Shown one piece after another: positions 52,781-64,000 of a DNA stretch of 64,000 nt. The stretch lies in NCBI RefSeq assembly GCF_001641265.1, contig NW_020167558.1, positions 1 to 64,000 on the forward strand, given 5' to 3'. Position numbers and translations under genes: made by a program. This stretch comes from Pseudogymnoascus destructans. Its lineage: Eukaryota > Ascomycota > Leotiomycetes > Thelebolales > Thelebolaceae. Below the pieces are notes generated by a model. It saw only the letters and a list, made by a program, of their open reading frames with translations, searched no databases and was not told the DNA's origin. How positions within the stretch are numbered: position 1 is the stretch's first letter; every line of letters begins with the position of its first letter.

Positions 52781-54372
52781 TCATTTACTGTCAACGACAC
52801 TCTTATCCTTCTTCACCGACGACGACCCCTTAAACAGGACACTAATCGCCGACTGCTTCTTCGGTTTCTTCCCCTTCCCCTCTTTCTCCCTCTTCGGCTT
52901 CACCGTGCTCTCAGACCTCCCCGCTTCGGATTTTGAAGCTCTCCTCCGACTCTTAGTCGTCTTAGACGTCCGACTCGACCTCTCCGTCCGCGCACTCTCC
53001 GTCACCACCGTCCGGCTCGAATCCATATACACCGGCACCGGCTTCCTCCTGACCGTGCTCGCGTTACTACTCGTGCCCACCGACGGCGATCGCGGCGCAC
53101 CAGACCGCTCCTCTATTGCCCTGTCCCTGATCCGCTGCTTGCGCAGAATCTCCGCCTTCGGGGTTATGTACTCCCCATCCACGCTGGTCGAGACACTCTG
53201 CGCCCCGACCTCCGCAATCCCCTGGCGCCAAGACTCGATACTGTAGTTATCTGCGTTGAAAACCATAGCTTCATCCATGCGATAGCTCTCGTCCACTTCC
53301 TTCTTGTCGCTGATATCCTTCTGGATCTTCTTGATGATCTTGTAGCCGCCGAACATGACGATCGTGACGCCCACCGCGACGCCGCCAGCGATGAGGAATT
53401 GCGGCGAGCAGAGGAGTGCAAACACGGCTGGCGAGGAGCTCTTGATCGCGGCTAGGAACCCTGGGCCCATCTTCGTGAGAACATTGGAGATCTCTGCGAG
53501 TGTAAGGGCCACCGCTGCCATTGCGTCGGGGTTCTTTTGTAATGAGGCGATAATAGTAGTAGCGGTGTGTTGCACGCAATGCGCTTCAACCATCAAGTGG
53601 TCAAGCTTCGACATAAGGCCGTTTAACTCCTGTTTTTGCTGCTCTCGCTGTTGTGGGTAAACTTGCATAGCCAGGTCGGGCGGGAGTTCGCCATATGCCA
53701 TGTTCATATCGATATCATCGCCATGATTGGGATTCGGGGAGGTCATGGAGCGCCGTGGTGGAGGTGGATAGTCGTGATAGTTGTACCCCATAGGCGCGGG
53801 CTCGTATCGAGGAGGGAAATCGGTGTGGTGTCGGACGAGGGTAGGTCTCGAGGCATTGTAGTCTTCGATGTATGGAGCTTGGTATGGTGCTTGGTATGGT
53901 GCTTGGTATGGTGCTTGGTATGGGGCTTGGTAGACTGTTGGCGATCGATGCGACGTAGCTGGTCTGGACCCACCATGCCTTGAGCCCGCCACGCTTCCAC
54001 TCGCCTCAGACGCAGCAGCTAGGTTCCGTTCCGTAAGAGCTGTGGCTGGTCTCCTCGACGACTCGCCTTCGTGTTTCGGCCGGCGGCTTTTATGGCTGCG
54101 GTGTGAACGCCTCGACGAACCTACGGATCTGGACTCCTCGAGCCTGGCATTCTCGAGCTTCCTCACTAGCTTTTCTTCGTTCTTGCCATGTATCTCTGCT
54201 CGGATCTCGGCTTTCTTCTCTTGGTATGCGTATTTCGCTTCTTTGAATATGTTGAGGAGGTGCTTGCTCTGTGGACTCGTTAGCTCCTTGAGGTGGCTCT
54301 GAGGGAGGGAGCTTTTATTGGTACTGTGCCCACGATCTTCCCTGACTTGTTCACGATCGTTATTGTCTCCAT
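52781..54372 (-). CDS. Unknown fungal protein with one hydrophobic segment and YQAP repeats
   Basis: Exon 1 is 54372-54325 (METITIVNKSGKIVGT); the 56-bp intron has a CTAAC branch site; exon 2 is 54268-52781, giving 511 aa. Order: a short strand, a charged helix (KHLLNIFKEAKYAYQEKKAE), a Ser/Arg-rich linker and five tandem YQAP units at about residues 135-155. A helical region follows (LNGLMSKLDHLMVEAHCVQH), then a glycine-rich hydrophobic segment (FLIAGGVAVGVTIVMFGGYK) and KIIKKIQKDISDKKEVDES. The C-terminus is basic and Ser-rich (KREKEGKGKKPKKQ). Similar architecture occurs in uncharacterised Pezizomycotina proteins. A membrane-linked scaffold role is possible but not shown. Confidence 0.75.
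53866..53930 (-). repeat. 12-bp in-frame tandem repeat encoding YQAP
   Basis: TTGGTATGGTGC on the plus strand repeats about five times; on the minus coding strand each unit gives Tyr-Gln-Ala-Pro. Near identity of the units points to recent expansion by slippage, so copy number may vary between strains. Confidence 0.9.
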
Positions 54373-55380
54373 AGTGCGTAATTTCCAGATTCTAGTGGCC
54401 CGGGCTGAGGACCAGCTTCATTCACCCAAAATGCTGTTGGGAGGCACTGGTCTAGTAGTCCGGCCGGAAAGTTGCGGTGTAGTATATGAGCGGCAAGCTC
54501 TCACCGACTCCAAGCAGCTGTGAATGCACCACAAGATATCCTTTCACAGCGTAGACAAAAAAGCAATCAGAGATACCGCCTCATCAACAAAAAAATAGTT
54601 TGAAGCTCTACAAAAAAAAGTGCACCGGGGACACAGCAAAGCAATAAAGAAAGATCGAACCCCCAAAATACCCGCCCAAGCCCGAAACAGGTCAGGCCTT
54701 TGCTGTCTTATCGCGATTGGCCGATTGCACGAATCTCTCTGCCTGACGATGTCCTGGTAACCCTGCAAGCTACGGGTTAAAATCGAGGCACAAGTTACCA
54801 AAAGTTAACGCGCGGCCCACTCTGGGGCAGCGAGACGTCAGTACGGTCAGGTCAGAACGAGCCGGAGTCAGAGAACAGGGCACAGTCGCAGTGCTGGCGC
54901 TTGCTGATTGAGTGCCTTGGGATTTGTGGATGGAAGGGGCCGATGCAGGTTGGTTACGGTGGGAAGCATGCGCGTACACTTCAGTATTTGTAATCCAAGA
55001 GTTGAGCTGGTCAGGGGTCTGCGGAAGGAGACTTCGGTCGACAGATGAGGCTGTGCAGGTGTGGCTTGACGTAAGCACGATGGGATCTGGCTAGGAAAAG
55101 GAAGTAGAAAAAAACCTCGTTTTCAGGATGTTTTGCATTTATTATGACGGGTTAACTAGTCTGAGTGCATGTACGCCTATTCTGAAACCCATACGCCGCT
55201 GCTTTTTTTTCAGACAAGCCGGCCTGGCCGTGCTGTTGCACAATTATTGTTTTGTTCCCTGCGACAAGACCAGGCGAACGCCGAGCCACTGCTTTTACTG
55301 TGTGGCTCCGAGGATGTTGGCAAACAGGAAGAAAGAGAAAGAAAAATCGAGGCAGCGAATCAACAGTATCCTCCATAACA
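54373..55380. other. Intergenic DNA, 1 kb
   Basis: No gene is supported. The first part is the promoter of the unknown protein gene; the remainder lies after the dynamin-like stop. Confidence 0.5.
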
Positions 55381-58334
55381 TTACATGCTCATACTGACTT
55401 CTGGAGTCTTTGTGCGCTCCTCGAAGACTGAGGCGCTTCTGTCATCTTCGGCGAGTTTCACCAGACGAGCTGTGAGCTCCTGCAGGTTTGCCTTTTCCTG
55501 CTGGAGGTCGCGGCGGCGTCGTGCGCTTTGGGGGTCCTCCTCCATAAGCTCGCGACAGCGCTGCTCAGCTAGTATCTCGTTAGCACGGCACAATGAATGC
55601 GGGAAAGTAAACTTACTGTTGCCTTGGTCAAGTCCGAGCTTGCCCTCTAAGTAGCGGAAGATACTCTCCTGCGCCTGCTTGAATAGGCTGCTATGTATAT
55701 TCAGGCAAATTTGATCGCAGACGCGGTCTGCCGCCGTGAGATAATAGGCCCTAACCAACCCGGCTACGTCGATCTCGGTCCTGAATGGATCTTCACCGAG
55801 GTCTTCATCTTTGATACACTTTATCTTCTGCTGAAGTACATTACGCCTTGCGTTGTAGTCTCCCCGAACATTGACACCGCGCATCATCTGTTCCGCCAGG
55901 ATAGTTGCGCGTCGTCTCCTGCGGGCATCCTTGATCTTTTTCAACTCCACTTCCTTGTAGTGATCAAAGGCTCTGTTATTGATTGTAAAAAGCTTATGAA
56001 ACTCAAGGCTGAGGATATCGTCGCATGTTTTCTTAATGCTCACTTCGAACATATTGAAGAACTCGTCAAGGTGGCAGAGTCCTTCCTTGTACAATTCCGT
56101 TTGGATCCATTTGGACAGGACTTGGTCTAAGATCCCCTTGGCCTGTTGCTGAGACACTTCAAGGACTAGTTCGACGTATTTCTGGATTGGGCCTTTCCAG
56201 ACTTTCACGCTTTGCATACATAACTCATCTTTTGCCCTGAAGTCGATATGGCCTGGGGCCCCGGGTTTGGTGTATCTTGCTAATGTCATCCGAATCTCGC
56301 CAATGGTTGCGACCAGCCTTTTCGATTGAAAGTTGGCAAAGGGGTTGATAGGAACTTCCTCTTCAATACTGCGATTTTTCTCGGCACCATTCGCAAATCT
56401 TTTTGGAGATCTAATTTGGGGCTCCTCTTTGGCAGGCGGTGCGCGACCGTTAGACGGCGGATCGAATGTGCCTCTATCAAGAACAGGGCTGTCGTCTTCG
56501 AGGCTGATGACCTCAATACCATCTATTTCCATTTGGGTAACGGCGGAAGCGCTATCCAGGGGGTCCCTAATGATGAACATGGGAAACAGGAGCTCGTGGA
56601 AAGATTCGTATAGTTGGTTATTTAACGCATTCCACGAACTGTGGAGGCCAAAGTCGGTTCCATCCAAAAGAGCCTGCATTTGCTGACCGAACCTGGCGAG
56701 TTCTTGGAGCACAACCTGGCTTATATTATGCGTAGGCAGCTCAGGAAGCTTCGCAAGCTCCGTTTCGAGCTGCTCGGAGCGTGCGCGGACAGTCGCTTCG
56801 ATTTGAGGGATACTAGTTGTTATGTGAGCTGATGTTACAAACATAAAGTTAAACAGGAGCCAGCCGTAGTAAGATCTCATACATACCTCTCTATGATCTG
56901 ATTAGCGAACTTCTGCGAAAGAGCTCGTTGCAGATTTTCGGTCCCGCATCGATTGCGGTATCCCTTCCATCCTGCATGGGACCAAGGATAAGCCTCGTCA
57001 AAGAATGCTTCTTCACTTTGCTTCGATTTGGCATGGTACTCCCCCTCACGACTGAAGGGGGCTGAGCCCTTCAAAGTCTGCATCTGTTTCGTGACAAAAT
57101 ACCCATGCTGAACCATGTGAGTACGCCCTTCCAGCAGTTCCTTAAACTGGGCATCGGAATGACCAATCTGAAGACAGTCCGCCTTAGTAAGAACACCAAT
57201 GGTTCGGTTTTCGGCTTTCAGATCTCGTATGACCTTTCCAGCTCTCGAGGTCGTGGGATCTGCTGACATGGGTAGAGCGTGAATAACAAGTGCTTGTTGG
57301 TGCTTGATGTACTTCTTTGCCAAATTCTCCACAACTTTGACGAGATAATCATCTTCCTTTTGGCTAGGATTCTGAAATATCCCAGGAAGATCAAAGAAGG
57401 ATAGCGGAGGAAGGCCCGGGCCAGACATCTCGACCGATACCACATTTGGCGAGAATTTGGCCTCAGTTGTCATATTCCTATTGGGAGAGAGGTTGTTCTG
57501 GGCACTGGGCACATAGTATTTGTGGGACTTAGAGGGGTTGAGAATAGCAATCTGAGCCCATCTCAAGGCCTCCTCAAGCTCGCTCTTATCAGTGATGACA
57601 ACAAACTCTTTTGTCACCAGGGCCATCTCCCTCCACGGCGGGAAGGGGTTGTTTTTGGTGACTTCATTCGCTTGAATTGGGCGAGTGGGGTCTCGCGGCG
57701 CATAATTGTACGACAAGTTCAAAGAGATTTTGCAACTCCACGTCTCCGCATGGCCTGTCTTAATGTGGGTAGGACATCTTGTGCAGCATCCCGAGTCTTG
57801 AGGAAGGTGAATCTCGGCAAGAGCTCCCATCAAGCTCGATTTCCCTATGCCAGTTGTCAGTTCTTGTCGCGGTTCAAAGCGTTCTGAGTTGACTCACCTG
57901 CACTCTGGTCACCGACGAGGACAAGTTGAGGTAGATCAACAAGATAGTCGACACCCATTCCTCGGATATCGTTGATGGCATCGACAAGAACTTGAACACG
58001 GCGCCCGACTATATGAAGCCCGGACTCCTGGGAGGGAGCTGACGATCGTTGCATAGGTGGTAGAACTAAATAGTAAGTAATAGGTCGTGACACGAGTTGA
58101 GTAGAACATACCAGGGAGGGTCTGAGAAAACTCAGAAGCTGGTGTGATGGACCCATTTCCAGTGAACCTAAAAGTATCACTGGATGGCACTGGCAGACCA
58201 TGGGCTTCGAAAGATGAATTAAAATCATCCATGTTGACATCGTCCACCATGGCCTTTTGGTAATTTGATCTCGCTGGAGGCATCTTGGGAATTCGGTGTA
58301 ACCTTGAGGGAGGTTCTGCCTTAACGCTGTACAT
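55381..58334 (-). CDS. Dynamin-family large GTPase
   Basis: Exons are 58334-58112, 58065-57898, 57844-56887, 56812-55617 and 55568-55381. Introns are GT-AG (46, 53, 74 and 48 bp), the last with a CTAAC branch site; the 2733-nt join encodes 910 aa. The GTPase domain has G1 across intron 2 (LVLVGDQSAG-KSSLMGAL), G2 Thr in the CCTRCPTHI region, G3 in FFDLPGIF and G4 in GVLTKADCLQ. The middle/stalk region follows, with LARFGQQMQALLDGTDFGLH and ILDQVLSKWIQTELYKEGLC. The C-terminal GED-like helix is YLTAADRVCDQICLNIHSSL and LMEEDPQSARRRRDLQQEKA. No PH domain or membrane anchor is seen. This is the Mx/Vps1-like class expanded in filamentous fungi; membrane remodelling is the family role. Confidence 0.92.
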
Positions 58335-59861
58335 GGAAAGTTGCAAAGTACAGACTTGTTCTGGGGGGAATTAGTCTTCTTCAGTAGTTTTGTGCCATAT
58401 GGTATAAAGATAATAGAAATAGGTTGTGTGAGCGAGAAAGTCCCATGTAGTGGGCGAGATAAACAAAAGTTGGAAAGATAAGTCCCATTCAGCGTGAGGC
58501 TTTGTTGTGGGAGATTTCACGTCGAGTCCCGGGCAGGTAAACTAACAACTGAAAGTAAAGGGAAATTGTGTACCTAAAAGAACAGGTCTGTAGAAAAATA
58601 GACGCGAGCTAAAGAGTTATGGCAAAGTATCACACCGTATAATATACGAAGGCAACGTGGGTCTCTAAACCACTGCCTATTGAATAGAATGAAATGTGTA
58701 AAAAGGTGGTTGATGTATGGATGGTATAATTGTTTGAGTGAAATAAAGCCAATAAATAAACTTCGGCCGGATTATCCAGACCTTATCGAAGCTGAAGTGA
58801 ATTTGACTTGGCTTAAGGGCTTGACTTGAATGGAACGGACTGCACAACAAGAGCCGCTTTGTCGGAGAGATACGAACACAGAATTGCAATCGGTAAGAGA
58901 AGTAAAGCAAGTCCAATCGAAGGAAGATGCACTCAATTTATATTTGCATCAGCACAGCAGGATACCAGCCCCCCGAGCATTGCAGGAAGCTTTGGAACAG
59001 ACGGAGATTCGAAAGCCTATCATATTTCGCAAAGGAGTCGTCATTGCAACACTTATCTCAAGTATGTGGGGGGTATCGTAAGTCATACAAGGAAGAGAAT
59101 GCCCCCTGCCCAATAACTACGAAGAGAAGAATGGAGACGACAACCCTCCGGACTGTCGCGGGAGATTTGATGTTCTGCGCTTATTTAAGCTTAACTTGTC
59201 GTCCACGGACAGACGCAGGCGGCTGATGCAGTTACCACCAAAATTTGGCGTCTCGGCTATCTTGAGAGTGAGTTCCTCCGTCCTCGAACCGTGAACAGGT
59301 ACAAAGGAGCTATCATTCCAACTTGTAGGCTGTTGCCCGATCTGTCTCAGCTACTGCAGCCAAGTATTGATTAGGCAACACAGGGGCCTTTTTTCATATA
59401 CATTCACGGTCGCACAGGTTTCCCTACCAATTTTTGCTGTGGAAAGTGATGAGGCCGTGACTGGCGGTGAAAACCACTCTCTCGTATAAGTCAAATTTTT
59501 TTTGGTTTTCTTGTCTTGGTTGGAAGACAATACTGCTGTGCGCGCAAGAACGTTATCAAGCACGAGTCAGTACTTGTTCGCGTCAGTATCATGTAATTAT
59601 TGCGGCGGGAGATACATAGTCAATTAAAAAACCGAAATCTAAAACCTCCAAACTGGTACGAAATTACCCAACGGCGGCTGGCCACCAACAATGGAACACG
59701 ATGAAAACAAACCTATCACGTGAACCAATACTTTATCGGAACATCATTTTTCCAGCTGCCCCTTGTGCCTCGGTGGGATGTTCCAGACAACAAGGCGACC
59801 GATAATATCTGTTCACACACGTCAGGAACACCTTGCGCGCAGCTACGATCACATAGCAAAT
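58335..59861. other. Divergent intergenic region, dynamin-like and gmppa-like
   Basis: 1.5 kb with no supported gene. Short frames on the plus strand at 58826-59226 have no recognisable content. It holds the promoters of both flanking genes. Confidence 0.5.
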
Positions 59862-61395
59862 ATGTCTCTCCAGGTCCCACACAGAGAGAAGCAGCAAGGT
59901 GCTGGTGGCCATAACACCAAGGCTGTCATCTTGGTGAGCTCACACAGCGAATACGGTGTCCGTTCGAGGTAATTGATGCTTTTACAGGTTGGCGGCCCCT
60001 CCAGGGGAACCAGATTCAGACCTCTTTCTCTTGATGTCCCAAAGGTAATTACCCTTATGCAATCCCTAGTTACGAGGTCTCAATTCTAACAAATTCTCAA
60101 CAGCCCTTGTTTGACATCGCCGGCCACCCCATCATCTGGCACTGCCTGACCGCCATTGCTAAAGTGCCCGACATCCAAGAAGTGTGCATGATCGGCTACT
60201 ACGACGAGACCGTCTTCCGCGACTTCATCAAAGACGCCAGCCACGAGTTCCCCGAGCTAACCATCAAATACCTGCGCGAGTACGAAGCCCTTGGCACCGC
60301 AGGTGGGCTCTACCACTTCCGCGACGCCATCCTCAAGGGCAAGCCCGAGCGCTTCTTCGTCCTCAACGCCGACGTCTGCTGCTCCTTCCCCCTCAACGAC
60401 ATGCTCAAGCTCTTCGAGGAGCGCGACGCCGAGGCCGTCATCCTCGGCACCCGCGTGAGCGAGGACGCCGCCTCGAACTTCGGCTGCATCGTGTCGGACC
60501 CGCACTCGAAGCGCGTGCTGCACTACGTCGAGAAGCCCGAGTCCCACATCTCAAACCTCATCAACTGCGGCGTGTACCTCTTCTCGACCGAGACAATCTT
60601 CCCCTCCATCCGCAGCGCCATCAAGCGCCGCTCCGACCGCCCGCGCCTGTACTCGTACCCCTCCTCCGAGAACCTCGAGTCGTCCTACTTCAACGACGAC
60701 GAGGAGGCAAGGAACGAAGTCCTCCGCCTCGAGCAGGACATCCTCGCCGACCTCGCAGACAGCAGACAGTTCTTCGTACACGAGACCAAGGACTTCTGGC
60801 GCCAGATCAAAACCGCTGGCTCTGCCGTCCCAGCCAACGCCCTCTACCTCCAGAAGGCGTGGCAGACCAACCCGGCCGAGCTCGCAAAGCCATCCGCAAA
60901 CATCCTGCCCCCCGTCTTCATCCACCCCACCGCCCAGGTCGACCCAACCGCCAAGCTGGGCCCGAACGTGTCGATTGGCCCGCGCGCTGTCATTGGCGCG
61001 GGTGTGCGCATCAAGGAGAGCATCGTCCTGGAGAACTGCGAGGTTAAGCACGATGCGTGCGTGCTGTACTCGATTCTCGGGTGGAACAGCCGCATTGGGG
61101 CGTGGGCGCGTGTGGAGGGCACGCCGACTCCCGTGAATAGCCATACGACGAGCATCATCAAGAATGGGGTTAAGGTGCAGAGTATTACGATTTTGGGGAA
61201 GGAGTGTGGGGTTGGGGAGGAGGTTAGGGTGCAGAACTGTGTTTGTTTGCCGTACAAGGAGTTGAAGAGGGTGAGTCTTTTTCCCCCTTCCACTTACTAC
61301 CCATCTTCTACAAGACCATGGGGTTGTTGGGGGTGTGAGTGAGTGGATGAGTGCTAACGGGGTTATAGGACGTCGCCAACGAGGTCATCATGTAA
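59862..61395 (+). CDS. GMPPA-type mannose-1-phosphate guanylyltransferase-like protein
   Basis: Exons are 59862-59933, 59988-60044, 60104-61270 and 61369-61395; introns are GT-AG (54, 59 and 98 bp, the last with GCTAACG). The join gives 440 aa. The nucleotidyltransferase signature is spread over the first exons (KAVILVGGPSRGTRFRPLSL, then DVPKPLFDIAGHPIIW). The core has GTAGGLYHFRD and FFVLNADVCCSFPLNDM. The C-terminal half is a left-handed beta helix of hexapeptide repeats (VFIHPTAQVDPTAKLGPNVS, then IGPRAVIGAGVRIKESIVLE). The last exon adds DVANEVIM. Length and the inserted segment between the halves fit the GMPPA branch, which regulates GDP-mannose synthesis with the catalytic subunit, rather than the shorter catalytic Mpg1/Psa1. 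A +1 frame of 287 codons over 60184-61047 is only a shadow. Confidence 0.9.
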
Positions 61396-62304
61396 ATGCT
61401 TGGCGTGCGAACCGAACGCGTAGCCGCAACGTCTTACCATTCGCCGCCATCTTTGGAACTTCAAGCAGACCCGTGCTCTGCCGCCCCGTTTCAAGATCGT
61501 TTATTTGCGCCTCCCGCGGGGTTGTGAGGAGGAAGTTAGTAGAGTAATGAACATATCATCATCACCTTCACCACCATACTGCCGCTGGCCAAGATGGGGT
61601 GAGACTCCACGTGAGCATGTCTGTCGGACCTGAATGCATTGCATGATGCTATGCTGTGTCGCATATAGCTGCCCGCGCGAGCCAAGACTGGTAGTTCATC
61701 ACATACCGAAGCATGACAGCTTCTCGCAGAAGTTACTGTGAATGCATCCCCCTACCGGAGAAGCCGCTGTAGAAACAGGAACAAACTTGGGGACGACTGC
61801 ATAGCCCCCTAATAACACCCTTCCTATCCCGCCGCCAAGCCCCTCCCGAGCCACACCATCGTCACCATACGCCCCCTATCGCCCCTCTAGGACGAGATAC
61901 GGACCATTCCCGCCCTCAATGACGTACCCTATCACTATCCCCTATCTGTATCCGCCCTCTACCTCCCCTACCACTCCTTGCCCCATTCCCCTCAGTTTCA
62001 TCCCTTATCCATCGAGGTGCAGATAAGGAGCTCTGATCACGGATCATCTACGGAGTAGGATCACCTTTCTACCACCTTCACGATCGGACCCGCACCCGAT
62101 CCCCTCCACCCCCTAGCCCCGTCAACGCACCGTTTTCACTTGCAAAGTGGATCCGCATATGCAACGCTTGTAACGCCTTAGGGAAATGTCGGGTCCGGCG
62201 GCTGCTACCTGGCACAATATGAATTTACTTCGGTAATGAGGAGAACGGGTGCGGGATTAATTATAGAACGGATTATTTTCTTTATCTGATTCTCGGTTTG
62301 GAGG

Positions 62305-62346
62305 GTGGAGGGGATGGGGGGGATGGGGGGGATGGGGGGGATGGGG
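62305..62346. repeat. GGGGGGAT microsatellite
   Basis: About five GGGGATGG-type units in tandem. G-rich runs of this sort could form G-quadruplexes. Confidence 0.8.
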
Positions 62347-63088
62347 GTGCTGATGGAAGCAACCTTGGAGGGGTTTGTGGGGGAGTATGGGGAAGGTCTA
62401 CAGAAACAGACCCATCCTCTTCTCCCTCGTGGGAGCAGCCACATTACCTCCCAAGCTGAGCTGGGCTCTCTCGGCCACAAGTGTCATAGACAATTATCGT
62501 GAAAATCGCCTCATTCCCCAATTGGCAACAGGGATGTACGTCTAGAGCGCGTTTCCCTTTGTAACAAAAGCAGTACATACCAGTTCCTCATGCACCTCGC
62601 CCCAATTGCGGCCGGAAGGAGTGACGTTTTTTGAAACTCGGCATCGAGGTTGCTTGGTTCGCTAGTTGATGGAGCGAGGATGTGCGTTTCGGAAGGGGGA
62701 AAAGTAGTGATTTGCCGTTTAGTTCCCGTGTTTTGTTCTGTGTTTTGTTCTGGAAAAGATGGACGTGTAGTATGGGAGTGGGATGGGATGGGGGTCTTGG
62801 TGGTTCGCTTGTTTGCTGGCGCATTTCCTCCGCACTTTCGCTTTCACTTCCGCTCTTCTCTGTCAGGTCAACTTTGATCGTGCTTGGCCTTTGATCGTGC
62901 TTGGTACAAGTAGTTGGGCTGAGTTGGGGATTGTCGGGCTCACGATGACGATGGGAGACGGGTATGGGAAGGAGGGCGCTCCATTTGCACAGTATTGGTA
63001 CCCCGCATTGGTGATTCGGCGGTGCCGGTGGTGATTGGCGCTTGCTCAAGTCGCGGTCTGGGCGTGTACAGGGGTGTTAGATGTGGTA

Positions 63089-63150
63089 TGTGATGTGATG
63101 TGATGTGATGTGATGTGATATGATGTGATGTGATGTGATGTGATGTGATG
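63089..63150. repeat. GATGT pentanucleotide microsatellite
   Basis: About twelve GATGT units with one variant (GATAT) in the middle. Confidence 0.92.
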
Positions 63151-63505
63151 ACATTGATTCATTCACGCCTGGGATGATTTGCAATGAAAAGAGATGAGAT
63201 GAGATGAAATGGCTCAATGGGACGGTGAGCCGGGTCGGTGAGGGCCGGGCGCGGTCATTCTCGTGCCTGGGATTTTCTGTTTGGCGGCGGGGGGAGGATC
63301 GCTGGGTGATCAGGTGGGCGTGGTCTTCCCAGGCAGTGCTGTTTTTGTCAGTGTTTGGTCGGTGGTCGTGTGCCAAGGGGTAGTTTCGTGGGTGATATGC
63401 GGGCGAGGCCTAGAATGGGTGATGGTGCAGCTTTTGGATGCAGTGTTTGGCAGTTTTCTGCGTCGGTTTCTTTTCTCTGCAGCATCACCAAGACCGGGGA
63501 CTGTG

Positions 63506-63594
63506 AGACTCAAGACCCAAGACTCAAGACCCAAGACTCAAGACCCAAGACTCAAGACCCAAGACCCAAGACCCAAGACTCGAGACTCAAGACC
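63506..63594. repeat. 7-bp/14-bp tandem repeat (CAAGACC/CAAGACT)
   Basis: Units CAAGACC and CAAGACT alternate, so the higher-order period is 14 bp in the first part and 7 bp later. About thirteen 7-bp units. No spacers, so not CRISPR-like. Confidence 0.92.
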
Positions 63595-63862
63595 GAGAAT
63601 GCCTGTAAAATGCCTGTAAAAGTGTGAAGAAACTGATAATCGTAGTTCGTTATTGTGGTATACTTGCTTGGATACTTACTGCCGCTCTCTGTGAATATGA
63701 AGAACCGGCTCGGCAAGGATTATCAAAGACTGGGCCCTGAGTGACTGAAGTGGCTGGTTAGTAAGCTGGTTAGAAGCGCGCTACTCGAGTACTTTAGTCA
63801 CAGTGACATGGACTACCAACGATCAAGTACCTTACCCATGAAAATCAGGCGTACCAAAATAG

Positions 63863-63965
63863 CACGTAAACCACGCAAACCATGCAAACCACGCAAACCA
63901 CGCAAACCATGCAAACCACCCAAAACACCCTAAAACCACAAAAACACGCAAAAACACGCAAAATC
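63863..63965. repeat. Degenerate ACGCAAACC / AAAACACGC repeat
   Basis: Units such as CACGCAAACC, CATGCAAACC and AAAACACGCA repeat through the stretch close to the window end. Confidence 0.8.
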
Positions 63966-64000
63966 AGGTTGGACCCACAGCTTTCAATCGATATCATTGG

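Larger units (their letters stand above)
61396..64000. other. Gene-free end with low-complexity repeats
   Basis: No gene is supported in 2.6 kb. Several microsatellites are listed separately. Base composition swings strongly between C-rich (61800-62150) and GT-rich (62900-63450) blocks. Confidence 0.55.

Noticed and set aside
54269..54324. A 26-bp intron (GTACC...CCTCAG) at the start of the unknown protein gene
   Set aside because: Too short for a fungal intron; the 56-bp alternative ending at CCACAG has a CTAAC branch site and keeps the frame.
60184..61047. A 287-codon open frame overlapping the gmppa-like gene
   Set aside because: Very Arg/Pro/His-rich and out of frame with the conserved nucleotidyltransferase; a GC-driven shadow.
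63506..63594. Regular short repeats that could suggest a CRISPR array
   Set aside because: Units are 7 bp, contiguous, without spacers, and the DNA is fungal; it is a simple minisatellite.

Overview
The window looks like nuclear DNA of a filamentous ascomycete (Pezizomycotina). Genes are split by short GT-AG introns of about 45-100 bp, several with CTAAC branch sites. The single-copy genes are typical of that group (TIM17, a Dug2-type WD40/M20 peptidase, a dynamin-like GTPase, a GMPPA-type nucleotidyltransferase). The transposon set (pogo/Fot, Tc1/mariner, hAT, MULE, Ty3/Gypsy and many solo LTRs) is also typical. I cannot name a genus from sequence alone.

The window falls into two compartments. 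From 1 to about 44.1 kb it is mostly transposable elements, with islands of host-type genes: a fucosyltransferase-like gene (3.3-4.7 kb), an aspartic-protease-like membrane protein (5.4-7.2 kb), a small secreted SnoaL/NTF2-like protein (21.3-22.0 kb) and a broken kinase-like gene (41.1-42.8 kb). From 44.1 to 61.4 kb it is an ordinary gene-dense housekeeping segment with no visible transposon: dug2-like, tim17, asparaginase, HIT protein, an unknown membrane protein, dynamin-like and gmppa-like. The last 2.6 kb holds only low-complexity repeats.

The repeat compartment can be dated by nesting. Solo LTRs of three families (A, B, C) are recognised by TG...CA ends and perfect 5-bp target duplications. 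Six insertions have exact duplications: AAGTC, AGAGG, AAGAG, CTCCG, GCTTC and CTCCC. Family-B LTRs interrupt a pogo transposase once and a MULE transposase twice. At 25.3-28.3 kb four insertions are nested. A pogo-like element at 29535-31577 splits a Gypsy gag; removing it with one TA rejoins the gag frame.

The most unusual region is 13.6-20.0 kb. It holds an intact four-exon gene for a divergent histone H3 (155 aa), a divergently transcribed gene for a protein with a very acidic tail, and a hAT transposase with a BED finger. All three lie in one field of about 32 copies of an 8-bp motif (AGTAACG/CGTTACT) that nearly always occurs in pairs exactly 13 bp apart. The pairs lie in the intergenic DNA, at both edges, and inside three of the four transposase introns. 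The motif is not evident elsewhere in the window, so I infer one composite mobile unit carrying an H3 variant as cargo. A second degenerate element at 0.1-2.1 kb has its own paired motif (TCTGGTAAT, mostly 11-bp period), also partly in introns.
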